Both the position numbers and the translations under genes were made by a program. This document shows, piece after piece, positions 35,909-47,984 of a DNA stretch of 64,000 nucleotides. The stretch is from Lolium rigidum (lineage: Eukaryota > Streptophyta > Magnoliopsida > Poales > Poaceae), in assembly GCF_022539505.1 (NCBI RefSeq), contig NC_061513.1, positions 351,273,696 to 351,337,695 on the forward strand. Reading direction: 5' to 3'. The notes beneath the pieces were generated by a model that was given only the letters and a program-made list of their open reading frames with translations, had not been told where the DNA came from and ran no database searches. Numbering within the stretch: the first letter of the stretch is position 1; each line of letters begins with the position of its first letter.

Positions 35909-36225
35909 TGTTATATTGTGATCCAAATTCATATACTAAAGGGAGGCTAACTTCTGACGAGCGGAGTGAGGCCCGTCGCCGGTAGGCTTACGGATCGTTG
36001 GCACCGCCTATATATATACATCTTGTAAGCCACCGGCTAGGGTTGATCAGTTTATAAGATAACCCACGTCGTTTGTAAACACTCCCCGATATAGTGAAGT
36101 TTTGCTGGCTGGCGCCCGTGGTTTTTTCCCCTTCTGTGTTGGAAGGGGTTTTCCACGTTAAATCTTGTGTCTCCGCTGCATTTACCTTTATCGTTTTTTG
36201 TTATTTTCTTGTCACTTTTATAGCA
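35909..36225 (+). repeat. Copia 5' LTR
   Basis: Starts TGTTATATTGTGATCC and contains a CCTATATATATAC TATA box. It ends near TTATAGCA, followed by a primer-site-like TCGCATCAGAGC (36228-36239), a variant of the usual TGGTATCAGAGC initiator-Met site. The exact 3' border is uncertain by a few bases. Confidence 0.8.
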
Positions 36226-36265
36226 AGTCGCATCAGAGCTTGTGTTTCAATCTAGGGTTTGCGAC

Positions 36266-37784
36266 ATGTCTTCCTTGAAGTTCGATCTACCGCAGCTGGA
36301 TTATACCACGAGATTTTCTCTGTGGCAAGTGAAGATGAGGGCGATCCTTACCGAATCTTCTGATCTGAATAAAGCTCTTGATGGATTTGGCAAGAAAGAT
36401 GCCAAGACCCGGACCGACGATGAAAAGAGGAAAGACCTTAAGGCTATTTCATTAATTCAGCTTCATCTATCCAACAATATCTTGCAGGATGTGATGTGGT
36501 TGAAACTGGAATCGATTTGCATGTCCAAAGATCTAACCAGTAAGATGCCGTGAAGATGAAGTTGTTCTCGCACAAGCTGCAAGAAGCAGGGCCGACCCAT
36601 ACTTTTTCGAGGCCCCGATGCAAAATGACCAAAATGGTCCTTATTCACACACACAAACTATTAAAACCATATATTTCAACCTAAAAAATCCTCGTATTTC
36701 AATAACAAAGAATATTCAGTACATAGCATAGATCCATGATCTTTTAACTCTCAGAATGATAGAACATGAATCCAAAAATAACAATATTTGTGATTTGTCT
36801 CAATTAAGCGGACAAGGCAGAACATGTATTTTTTTCAGCAAAAGGAATATATTTGTCAAAATTGATGATTATATGAAGATTTTGTGTTATGGATATAAGG
36901 TTAGTGCATGGACTTACATTTGTTCCCTGTCATGGCCAATTTGTGATCCACCTTATCCTTATACTTGTCATACAAGATTGACGTGGTGCAGATTAAAAAT
37001 ATTAACAATGGAAGGGTGTTGTTCTAAATTTAGCAACCTCAGATTTGGGGAAGGAGGAGTCCATAAAACGAGGCGATTGGTCGTTTCATCTGGCGACTAG
37101 AGCGGTCCAGAGGACAGAGGAACGATTCCTGGATCGATTGATTTTACCCGCTTCTTTCCCGTACAAGCTGGTCAGGGTGGGTTGGACATCAGCACATGGG
37201 CTTTTATCTCATTTAGAGCGCTAAAAAATCAGAAATTTCAAATACTAATAATAGAACTACTAGCTGGGCCAGGTCCCCTAGCTCGTCGGGGCCCAGTGCG
37301 GGCTCACTGTTTGCCCGGCCTATGTGCCGGCCCTGGCAAGAAGGTGCGTCAATGATGAATCACCTATCGATCTTTAGAGAGATCGTTTCTGATTTGCTGT
37401 ACATGGAGGTAAAGTATGATGATGAGGATCTCGCTCTTATACTGTTAGTCTCTTTGCCTAATTCTTTTGCGAATTTTCGAGACACCTTGTTATACAGCCG
37501 TGATGAACTAACCCTTACCGAAGTTTATGAGGCCCTGCATCAGAGGGAAAAGATGAAATCTATGGTGCAGGCAGAGGGTTCATCATCTAAGGCAGAAGCA
37601 CTGCAGGTCTGAGGCAGGACCGAGAACAGAAACAACAACTAGAACAGAGATAAGAGCAAGACCGACAGAGGTCGCTCAAAGTCCAAGGGACGAGATGGTA
37701 AGTTCTGCAAGTATTGTAAGAAAACTAGCCACAATATTGATGATTGCTGGAAGTTGCAGAACAAAGAGAAAAGAAACGGTACCT
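36266..37784 (+). pseudogene. Copia gag (UBN2-like) split by a hAT insertion
   Basis: ATG 36266: MSSLKFDLPQLDYTTRFSLWQVKMRAIL, the typical Copia gag start, continues to 36586. After the insertion it resumes at 37344 with NHLSIFREIVSDLLYMEVKYDDEDLALILLVSLP...LLYSRDELTLTEVYEAL. A stop lies at about 37610. A CCHC zinc knuckle follows (CKYCKKTSHNIDDCWKLQNK, about 37706-37765). Gag binds and packages element RNA. The frame is then cut at 37784 by the LTR concatemer. Confidence 0.88.
36587..37335. mobile_element. Non-autonomous hAT element, 749 bp, TSD GCAAGAAG
   Basis: Ends CAGGGCCGACCCATA and (inverted) CAGGGCCGGCACATA are hAT-type inverted repeats. The 8-bp duplication GCAAGAAG flanks both sides (36579-36586 and 37336-37343). 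There is no transposase; a short frame at 36756-37100 has no homology I recognise. It sits inside the Copia gag and so is younger than that element. Confidence 0.93.
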
Positions 37785-37842
37785 ATGATACGTCTCCGAC
37801 GTATCGATAATTTCTTATGTTCCATGCCACATTATTGATGAT
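37785..37842 (+). repeat. 58-bp orphan LTR start
   Basis: TGATACGTCTCCGACGTATC and the next 38 bases match the start of the LTR that follows at 37843, with a few differences (TTCC for TTCT, CCAC for CCAT). It could be the stump of an earlier insertion or a local duplication. Confidence 0.85.
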
Positions 37843-39440
37843 TGATACGTCTCCGACGTATCGATAATTTCTTATGTTCTATGCCATATTATTGATGATA
37901 CCTACATGTTTTATGCACACTTTATGTCATATTCGTGCATTTTCCGGAACTAACCTATTAACAAGATGCCGAAGTGCCAGTTCCTGTTTTCTGCTGTTTT
38001 TGGTTTCAGAAATCCTAGTAACGAAATATTCTCGGAATTGGACGAAATCAAGACCCAGGGGCCTATTTTGCCACGAACCTTCCAGAAGACCGAAAGGGAT
38101 ACGAAGTGGGGCCACGAGGGGCTGCCACCATAGGGCGGCGCGGCCCAGCCCTTGGCCGCGCCGACCCTATGGTGTGGGGCCCCGTGTGGCCCTCCACGTT
38201 GCCCTTCCGCCTACTTAAAGCCTCCGTCGCGAAACCCCCGATGCGAAGAACCACGATACGGAAAACCTTCCGGAGACGCCGCCGCCGCCAATCCCATCTC
38301 GGGGGATTCTCGGAGATCTCCTCCGGCACCCCGCCGGAGAGGGGATTCATCTCCCGGAGGACTCTACACCGCCATGGTCGCCTCCGGAGTGATGAGTGAG
38401 TAGTTCACCCCTGGACTATGGGTCCATAGCAGTAGCTAGATGGTTGTCTTCTCCTCATTGTGCTTCATTGTTGGATCTTGTGAGCTGCCTAACATGATCA
38501 AGATCATCTATCCGTAATACTCTATGTTGTGTTTGTCGGGATCCGATGGATAGAGAATACCATGTTATGTTAATTATCAAGTTATTACATATGTGTTGTT
38601 TATGATCTTGCATGCTCTCCGTTATTAGTAGAGGCTCTGGCCAAGTTTTTGCTCTTAACTCCAAGAGGGAGTATTTATGCTCGATAGTGGGTTCATGCCT
38701 ACATTGACACCTGGGACGGTGACAGAAAGTTCTAAGGTTGTGTTGTGCTGTTGCCACTAGGGATAAAACATTGACGCTATGTCCGAGGATGTAGTTGTTG
38801 ATTACATTACGCACCATACTTAATGCAATTGTCTGTTGCTTTGCAACTTAATACTGGAAGGGGTTCGGACGATAATCTGAAGGTGGACTTTTTAGGCATA
38901 GATGCAGTTGGATGGCGGTCTATGTACTTTGTCGTAATGCCCAATTAAATCTCACTGTACTTATCATGACATGTATGTGCATTGTTATGCCCTCTCTATT
39001 TGTCAATTGCCCGACTGTAATTTGTTCACCCAACATGCTTTTATCTTATGGGAGAGACACCTCTAGTGAACTGTGGACCCCGGTCCATTCTTTTATACTC
39101 GAAATACAAATCTGCTGCAATACTTGTTTTTACTGTTTTCTCTGCAAACAATCATCTTCCACACAATACGGTTAATCCTTTGTTACAGCAAGCCGGTGAG
39201 ATTGACAACCTCACTGTTTCGTTGGGGCAAAGTACTTTGGTTGTGTTGTGCAGGTTCCACGTTGGCGCCGGAATCTCCGGTGTTGCGCCGCACTACATCC
39301 CGCCGCCATCAACCTTCAACGTGCTTCTTGGCTCCTCCTGGTTCGATAAACCTTGGTTTCTTTCGAGGGAAAACTTGCTGCTGTGCGCATCATACCTTCC
39401 TCTTGGGGTTCCCAACGAACGTGTGAAATACACGCCATCA
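37843..39440 (+). repeat. Concatemer LTR 1
   Basis: 1598 bp, TGATACGTCTCC...ACACGCCATCA. Followed by a primer site that reads CTCGGCGCCGTTGCTCGGGG, two extra bases compared with the intact site after LTR 2. Confidence 0.92.
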
Positions 39441-39679
39441 AGCATATTTTCTCGGCGCCGTTGCTCGGGGAGATCAAGACACGCTGCAAGGGGAGTCTCC
39501 ACTTCTCAACCTCTTTACTTTGTTTTTGTCTTGCTTTATTTTATTTACTACTTTGTTTGCTGCACTTATATCAAAACACAAAAAAATTAGTTGCTAGCTT
39601 TACCTTATTTACTTGTCTTGTTTGCTATATCAAAAACACAAAAAAATTAGTTACTTGCATTTACTTTACTTGATTCATC

Positions 39680-40325
39680 ATGTTTCCTTTTAATTTTACC
39701 ACAAAAAACATACCGGTAGGACGCGGGTCTATCATTGGGAGAAACAATATAGAAGAATTCTTCAAGTCATGTTAGTACCGTTGAAGATTTTGAAGATAGA
39801 CACTTGGTAGAACTTGCTCCTACTTATGAAATTGCTGCTGCTGCTTTAGTTCGCATGTTGGAAACTAAATTTGTTAATCTCAATCCTATAATCCAACACA
39901 TGTTTCTTACACTTGGTGATTTGGAAGAGGGGGAAAAGAAAGATTTTGTTCTAGAAACCCTTCTTAGAGAATTTGGTGGTCTAGCAAGAGAGGCTAGAAA
40001 GGTCTTTGCTAAATTTAATATGCTTGGTTCTCATACTAATTTTGTTGGTCTCCTTGAAAAAATGGACATGGATAGAATAAGGTACACTAATAATATTAAT
40101 GATGGTGGGGAGATCAAAGCACCAATACCATGTAAACTCCTAGCTATGAATGATGCACTAGAACATAACTATGCTTGGCTTGTTCCTGAAAATTTGTTCG
40201 ATGAGAGTAGCAAGCCCAAGACTAATGAAAAGGGAGACGCTGAAACTTATGTATCCAATATACTATGCATGGTTGAGAAAACTCCAAACCCCGCTGTAGG
40301 TGCACCACCCTTCGATAATACTTGA
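39680..40325 (+). pseudogene. Unrecognised retrotransposon ORF, copy 1 (frameshifted)
   Basis: Same ORF as 44755-45399 but one base longer: an extra A near 39762 (TTCAAGTC against TTCAGTC) shifts the frame. The remaining open part starts at 39804. Apart from this and a D-to-G change (MLGSHTN), the protein is the same as copy 2. Confidence 0.75.
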
Positions 40326-42914
40326 GTTACACTTTCTGCGCCTAGCTGAAAGGCGTTAAAGAAAAGCGCTTATGGGAGACAACCCATGTTTTTACTACAG
40401 TATTTTTGTTTTATATTTGAGTCTTGGAAGTTGTTTACTACTGTAGCAACCTCTCCTTATCTTAGTTTTGAGTTTTGTTGTGCCAAGTAAAGTCTTTGAT
40501 AGTAAAGTAAGTACTAGATTTGGATTACTGCGCAGTTCCAGATTTCTTTGCTGTCACGAATCTGGGTCTACCTCCCTGTAGGTAGCTCATAAAATTAAGC
40601 CAATTTACGTGCATGATCCTCAGATATGTACGCAACTTTCATTCAATATGGGCATTTTCATTTGAGCAAGTCTGGTGGCCTAATAAAATCCATCTTTACG
40701 GACTGTTCTGTTTTGACAGATTCTGCCTTTTATTTCGCATTGCCTCTTTTGCTATGTTGGATGAATTTCTTTGATCCATTAATGTCCAGTAGCTTTATGC
40801 AATGTCCAGAAGTGTTAAGAATGATTGTGTCACCTCTGAACATGTTAATTTTTATTATGCACTAACCCTCTAATGAGTTGTTTTGAGTTTGGTGTGGAGG
40901 AAGTTTTCAAGGATCAAGAGAGGAGTATGATGCAATATGATCAAGGAGAGTGAAAGCTCTAAGCTTGGGGATGCCCCGGTGGTTCACCCCTGCATATTCT
41001 AAGAAGACTCAAGCGTCTAAGCTTGGGGATGCCCAAGGCATCCCCTGCTTCATCGACAACATTATCGAGTTCCTCCCCGAAACTATATTTTTATTCCGTC
41101 ACATCTTATGCACTTTGCTTGGAGCGTCGGTTTGTTTTTGTTTTTTTTGTTTTGTTTTAATAAAATGGATCCAAGCATTCACTTTGTGGGAGAGAGACAC
41201 ACTCCGCTGTAGCATATGGACAAGTATGTCCTTAGGCTCTACTCATAGTATTCATGGCGAAGTTTCTTCTTCGTTAAATTGTTATATGGTTGGAATTGGA
41301 AAATGCTACATGTAGTAACTCTAAAATGTCTTGGATAATTTGATACTTGGCAATTGTTGTGCTCATGTTTAAGCTCTTGCATCATATACTTTGCACCCAT
41401 TAATGAAGAAACACTTAGAGCTTGCTAATTTGATTTGCATATTTGGTTTCTCTAGAGTCTAGATAATATCTAGTATTGAGTTTTGAACAACAAGGAAGAC
41501 GGTGTAGAGTCTTATAATGTTTACAATATGTCTTTTATGTGAGTTTTGCTGCACCGTTCATCCTTGTGTTTGTTTCAAATAACCTTGCTAGCCTAAACCT
41601 TGTATCGAGAGGGAATACTTCTCATGCATCCAAAATACTTGAGCCAACCACTATGCCATTTGTGTCCACCATACCTACCTACTACATGGTATTTATCCGC
41701 CATTCCAAAGTAAATTGCTTGAGTGCTACCTTTAAAATTCCATCATTCACCTTTGCAATATATAGCTCATGGGACAAATAGCTTAAAAACTATTGTGGTA
41801 TTGAATATGTACTTATGCACTTTATCTCTTATTAAGTTGCTTGTTGTGCGATAACCATGCTTCGGGGACGCCATCAACTATTCTTTGTTGAATATCATGT
41901 GAGTTGCTATGCATGTCCGTCTTGTCTGAAGTAAGAGAGATCTACCACCTTTATGGTTGGAGCATGCATATTGTTAGAGAAGAACATTGGGCCGCTAACT
42001 AAAGCCATGATTCATGGTGGAAGTTTCAGTTTTGGACATATATCCTCAATCTCATATGAGAATAATAATTGTTGCCACATGCTTATGCATTAAAGAGGAG
42101 TCCATTATCTCGTTGTCCATGTTGTCCCGGTATGGATGTCTAAGTTGAGAATAATCAAAAGCGAGAAATCCAAAATGCGAGCTTTCTCCTTAGACCTTTG
42201 TACAGGCGGCATGGAGGTACCCCATTGTGACACTTGGTTAAAACATGTGCATTGCAAAGATCCGGTAGTCCAAGCTAATTAGGACAAGGTGCGGGCACTA
42301 TTAGTATACTATGCATGAGGCTTGCAACTTGTAAGATATAACTTTCATAACTCATATGCTTTATTACTACCGTTGACAAAATTGTTTCATGTTTTCAAAA
42401 TAAAAGCTCTAGCACAAATATAGCAATCGATGCTTTCCTCTTTGAAGGACCATTCTTTTTACTTTTATGTTGAGTCAGTTCACCTATCTCTCTCCACCTC
42501 AAGAAGCAAACACTTGTGTGAACTGTGCATTGATTCCTACATACTTGCATATTGCACTTGTTATATTACTCTATGTTGACAATTATCCATGAGATATACA
42601 TGTTACAAGTTGAAAGCAACCGCTGAAACTTAATCTTCCTTTGTGTTGCTTCAATACCTTTACTTTGATTTATTGCTTTATGAGTTAACTCTTATGCAAG
42701 ACTTATTGATGCTTGTCTTGAAGTACTATTCATGAAAAGTCTTTGCTTTATGATTCACTTGTTTACTCATGACATTACCATTGTTTAGATCGCTGCATTC
42801 ATTACATATGTTTATAAATAGTATGATCAAGGTTATGATGGCATGTCACTTCAGAAATTATCTTTGTTATCGTTTTACCTGCTCGGGACGAGCAGAACTA
42901 AGCTTGGGGATGCT

Positions 42915-44518
42915 TGATACGTCTCCGACGTATCGATAATTTCTTATGTTCTATGCCATATTATTGATGATACCTACATGTTTTATGCACACTTTATGTC
43001 ATATTCGTGCATTTTCTCGGAACTAACCTATTAACAAGATGCCGAAGTGCCGCTTGTTGTTTTCTGCTGTTTTTGGTTTCAGAAATCCTAGTAACGAAAT
43101 ATTCTCGGAATTGGACGAAATCAAGACCCAGGGGCCTATTTTGCCACGAACCTTCCAGAAGACCGAAAGGGATACGAAGTGGGGCCACGAGGGGCTGCCA
43201 CCATAGGGCGGCGCGGCCCAGCCCTTGGCCGCGCCGACCTGTGGTGTGGGGCCCCCGTGTGGCCCCCCACGTTGCCCTTCCGCCTACTTAAAGCCTCCGT
43301 CGCGAAACCCCTGAGGCGAAAAACCACGATACGGAAAACCTTCCAGAGACGCCGCCGCCGCCAATCCCATCTCGGGGGATTCTGGAGATCTCCTCCGGCA
43401 CCCTGCCGGAGAGGGGATTCATCTCCCGGAGGACTCTACACCGCCATGGTCGCCTCCGGAGTGATGAGTGAGTAGTTCACCCCTGGACTATGGGTCCATA
43501 GCAGTAGCTAGATGGTTGTCTTCTCCTCATTGTGCTTCATTGTTGGATCTTGTGAGCTGCCTAACATGATCAAGATCATCTATCTGTAATACTCTATGTT
43601 GTGTTTGTCGGGATCCGATGGATAGAGAATACCATGTTATGTTAATTATCAAGTTATTACATATGTGTTGTTTATGATCTTGCATGCTCTCCGTTATTAG
43701 TAGAGGCTCTGGCCAAGTTTTTGATCTTAACTCCAAGAGGGAGTATTTATGCTCGATAGTGGGTTCATGCCTGCATTGACACCTGGACGAGTGACGAAAA
43801 GTTCTAAGGTTGTGTTGTGCTGTTGCCACTAGGGATAAAATATTGGCGCTATGTCCGAGGATGTAGTTGTTGATTACATTACGCACCATACTTAATGCAA
43901 TTGTCTCGTTGCTTTGCAACTTAATACCGGAAGGGGTTCGGACGATAACCTCGAAGGTGGACTTTTTAGGCATAGATGCAGTTGGATGGCGGTCTATGTA
44001 CTTTGTCGTAATGCCCAATTAAATCTCACTGTACTTATCATGACATGTATGTGCATTGTTATGCCCTCTCTATTTGTCAATTGCCCGACTGTAATTTGTT
44101 CACCCAACATGCTTTTATCTTATGGGAGAGACACCTCTAGTGAACTGTGGACCCCGGTCCATTCTTTTAATACTCGAAATACAAATCTGCCGCAATACTT
44201 GTGTTTACCTGTTTTCTCTGCAAACAATCATCTTCCACACAATACGGTTAATCCTTTGTTACAGCAAGCCGGTGAGATTGACAACCTCACTGTTTCGTTG
44301 GGGCAAAGTACTTTGGTTGTGTTGTGCAGGTTCCACGTTGGCGCCGGAATCCCCGGTGTTGCGCCGCACTACATCCCGCCGCCATCAACCTTCAACGTGC
44401 TTCTTGGTTCCTCCTGGTTCGATAAACCTTGGTTTCTTTCTCGAGGGAAAACTTGCTGCTGTGCGCATCATACCTTCCTCTTGGGGTTCCCAACGAACGT
44501 GTGAAATACACGCCATCA
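42915..44518 (+). repeat. Concatemer LTR 2 (shared middle LTR)
   Basis: 1604 bp. It serves as 3' LTR of the left unit and 5' LTR of the right unit. It is preceded by the polypurine tract AGCTTGGGGATGCT and followed by an intact tRNA-Asp primer site (TGGCGCCGTTGCCGGGGA, about 44531-44548). Confidence 0.92.
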
Positions 44519-44754
44519 AGCATATTTTCTGGCGCCGTTGCCGGGGAGATCAAGACACGCTGCAAGGGGAGTCTCCACTTCTCAACCTCTTTACTTTGTT
44601 TTTGTCTTGCTTTATTTTATTTACTACTTTGTTTGCTGCACTTATATCAAAACACAAAAAAATTAGTTGCTAGTTTTACCTTATTTACTGTCTTGTTTGC
44701 TATATCAAAAACACAAAAAAATTAGTTACTTGCATTTACTTTACTTGATTCATC

Positions 44755-45399
44755 ATGTTTCCTTTTAATTTTACCACAAAAAACATACCGGTAGGACGCG
44801 GGTCTATCATTGGGAGAAACAATATAGAAAAATTCTTCAGTCATGTTAGTACCGTTGAAGATTTTGAAGATAGACACTTGGTAGAACTTGCTCCTACTTA
44901 TGAAATTGCTGCTGCTGCTTTAGTTCGCATGTTGGAAACTAAATTTGTTAATCTTAATCCTATAATCCAACACATGTTTCTTACACTTGGTGATTTGGAA
45001 GAGGGGGAAAAGAAAGATTTTGTTCTAGAAACCCTTCTTAGAGAATTTGGTGGTCTAGCAAGAGAGGCTAGAAAGGTCTTTGCTAAATTTAATATGCTTG
45101 ATTCTCATACTAATTTTGTTGGTCTCCTTGAAAAAATGGACATGGATAGAATAAGGTACACTAATAATATTAATGATGGTGGGGAGATCAAAGCACCAAT
45201 ACCATGTAAACTCCTAGCTATGAATGATGCACTAGAACATAACTATGCTTGGCTTGTTCCTGAAAATTTGTTCGATGAGAGTAGCAAGCCCAAGACTAAT
45301 GAAAAGGGAGACGCTGAAACTTATGTATCCAATATACTATGCATGGTTGAGAAAACTCCAAACCCCGCTGTAGGTGCACCACCCTTCGATAATACTTGA
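44755..45399 (+). CDS. Unrecognised 214-aa retrotransposon ORF, copy 2 (intact)
   Basis: The protein starts MFPFNFTTKNIPVGRGSIIG and ends AVGAPPFDNT. It looks mainly helical (YEIAAAALVRMLETKF, GEKKDFVLETLLREFGGLAREARKVF) with a polar C-terminal third. I recognise no gag, zinc knuckle, protease or polymerase motif. It occupies the exact place of gag: the leader before the ATG and the hairpin block after the stop match those around the gag/protease ORF of the 28438 element, and both proteins end in DNT. It could be a diverged gag or a captured host sequence. The reading frame is intact, unlike copy 1. Confidence 0.7.
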   Translation: MFPFNFTTKNIPVGRGSIIGRNNIEKFFSHVSTVEDFEDRHLVELAPTYEIAAAALVRMLETKFVNLNPIIQHMFLTLGDLEEGEKKDFVLETLLREFGGLAREARKVFAKFNMLDSHTNFVGLLEKMDMDRIRYTNNINDGGEIKAPIPCKLLAMNDALEHNYAWLVPENLFDESSKPKTNEKGDAETYVSNILCMVEKTPNPAVGAPPFDNT

Positions 45400-45460
45400 G
45401 TTACACTTTCGCGCCTAGCTGAAAGGCGTTAAAGAAAAGCGCTTATGGGAGACAACCCAT

Positions 45461-47984
45461 GTTTTTACTACAGTATTTTTGTTTTATATTTGAGTCTTGG
45501 AAGTTGTTTACTACTGTAGCAACCTCTCCTTATCTTAGTTTTGAGTTTTGTTGTGCCAAGTAAAGTCCTTGATAGTAAAGTAAGTACTAGATTTGGATTA
45601 CTGCGCAGTTCCAGATTTCTTTGCTGTCACGAATCTGGGTCTACCTCCCTGTAGGAAGCTCAGAAAATTAAGCCAATTTACGTGCATGATCCTCAGATAT
45701 GTACGCAACTTTCATTCAATTTGGGCATTTTCATTTGATCAAGTCTGGTGGCCTAATAAAATCCATCTTTACGGACTGTTCTGTTTTGACAGATTCTGCC
45801 TTTTTTTTCGCATTGCCTCTTTCGCTATGTTGGATGAATTTCTTTGATCCATTAATGTCCAGTAGCTTTATGCAATGTCCAGAAGTGTTAAGAATGATTG
45901 TGTCACCTCTGAACATGTTAATTTTTATTATGCACTAACCCTCTAATGAGTTGTTTCGAGTTTGGTGTGGAGGAAGTTTTCAAGGATCAAGAGAGGAGTA
46001 TGATGCAATATGATCAAGGAGAGTGAAAGCTCTAAGCTTGGGGATGCCCCGGTGGTTCACCCCTGCATATTCTAAGAAGACTCAAGCGTCTAAGCTTGGG
46101 GATGCCCAAGGCATCCCCTTCTTCATCGACAACATTATCGGGTTCCTCCCCTGAAACTATATTTTTATTCCGTCACATCTTATGCACTTTGCTTGGAGCG
46201 TCGGTTTGTTTTTGTTTTTGTTTTGTTTGAATAAAATGGATCCTAGCATTCACTTTATGGGAGAGAGACACGCTCCGCTGTAGCATATGGACAAGTATTT
46301 CCTTAGGCTCTACTCATAGTATTCATGGCGAAGTTTCTTCTTCGTTAAATTGTTATATGGTTGGAATTGGAAAATGCTACATGTAGTAACTCTAAAATGT
46401 CTTGGATAATTTGATACTTGGCAATTGTTGTGCTCATGTTTAAGCTCTTGCAACATATACTTTGCACCCATTAATGAAGAAACACTTAGAGCTTGCTAAT
46501 TTGGTTTGCATATTTGGTTTCTCTAGAGTCTAGATAATATCTAGTATTGAGTTTTGAACAACAAGGAAGACGGTGTAGAGTCTTATAATGTTTACAATAT
46601 GTATTTTATGTGAGTTTTGCTGCACCGTTCATCCTTGTGTTTGTTTCAAATAACCTTGCTAGCCTAAACCTTGTATCGAGAGGGAATACTTCTCATGCAT
46701 CCAAAATACTTGAGCCAACCATTATGCCATTTGTGTCCACCATACCTACCTACTACATGGTATTTATCCGCCATTCCAAAGTAAATTGCTTGAGTGCTAC
46801 CTTTAAAATTCCATCATTCACCTTTGCAATATATAGCTCATGGGACAAATAGCTTAAAAACTATTGTGGTATTGAATATGTACTTATGCACTTTATCTCT
46901 TATTAAGTTGCTTGTTGTGCGATAACCATGCTTCGGGGACGCCATCAACTATTCTTTGTTGAATATCATGTGAGTTGCTATGCATGTCCGTCTTGTCCGA
47001 AGTAAGAGAGATCTACCACCTTTATGGTTGGAGCATGCATATTGTTAGAGAAGAACATTGGGCCGCTAACTAAAGCCATGATTCATGGTGGAAGTTTCAG
47101 TTTTGGACATATATCCTCAATCTCATATGAGAATAATAATTGTTGCCACATGCTTATGCATTAAAGAGGAGTCCATTATCTGTTGTCCATGTTGTCCCGG
47201 TATGGATGTCTAAGTTGAGAATAATCAAAAGCGAGAAATCCAAAATGCGAGCTTTCTCCTTAGACCTTTGTACAGGCGGCATGGAGGTACCCCATTGTGA
47301 CACTTGGTTAAAACATGTGCATTGCAAAGATCCGGTAGTCCAAGCTAATTAGGACAAGGTGCGGGCACTATTAGTATACTATGCATGAGGCTTGCAACTT
47401 GTAAGATATAACTTTCATAACTCATATGCTTTATTACTACCGTTGACAAAATTGTTTCATGTTTTCAAAATAAAAGCTCTAGCACAAATATAGCAATCGA
47501 TGCTTTCCTCTTTGAAGGACCATTCTTTTTACTTTTATGTTGAGTCAGTTCACCTATCTCTCTCCACCTCAAGAAGCAAACACTTGTGTGAACTGTGCAT
47601 TGATTCCTACATACTTGCATATTGCACTTGTTATATTACTCTATGTTGACAATTATCCATGAGATATACATGTTACAAGTTGAAAGCAACCGCTGAAACT
47701 TAATCTTCCTTTGTGTTGCTTCAATACCTTTACTTTGATTTATTGCTTTATGAGTTAACTCTTATGCAAGACTTATTGATGCTTGTCTTGAAGTACTATT
47801 CATGAAAAGTCTTTGCTTTATGATTCACTTGTTTACTCATGACATTACCATTGTTTAGATCGCTGCATTCATTACATATGTTTATAAATAGTATGATCAA
47901 GGTTATGATGGCATGTCACTTCAGAAATTATCTTTGTTATCGTTTTACCTGCTCGGGACGAGCAGAACTAAGCTTGGGGATGCT
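45461..47984 (+). other. Non-coding 3' internal region, right unit
   Basis: Near-identical to 40389-42914. No coding sequence recognised. The purine tract AAGCTTGGGGATGCC occurs twice inside (about 46035 and 46092) besides the terminal tract before 47985. The recurring 80-aa frames (41539, 46610) have no support as genes. Confidence 0.7.
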
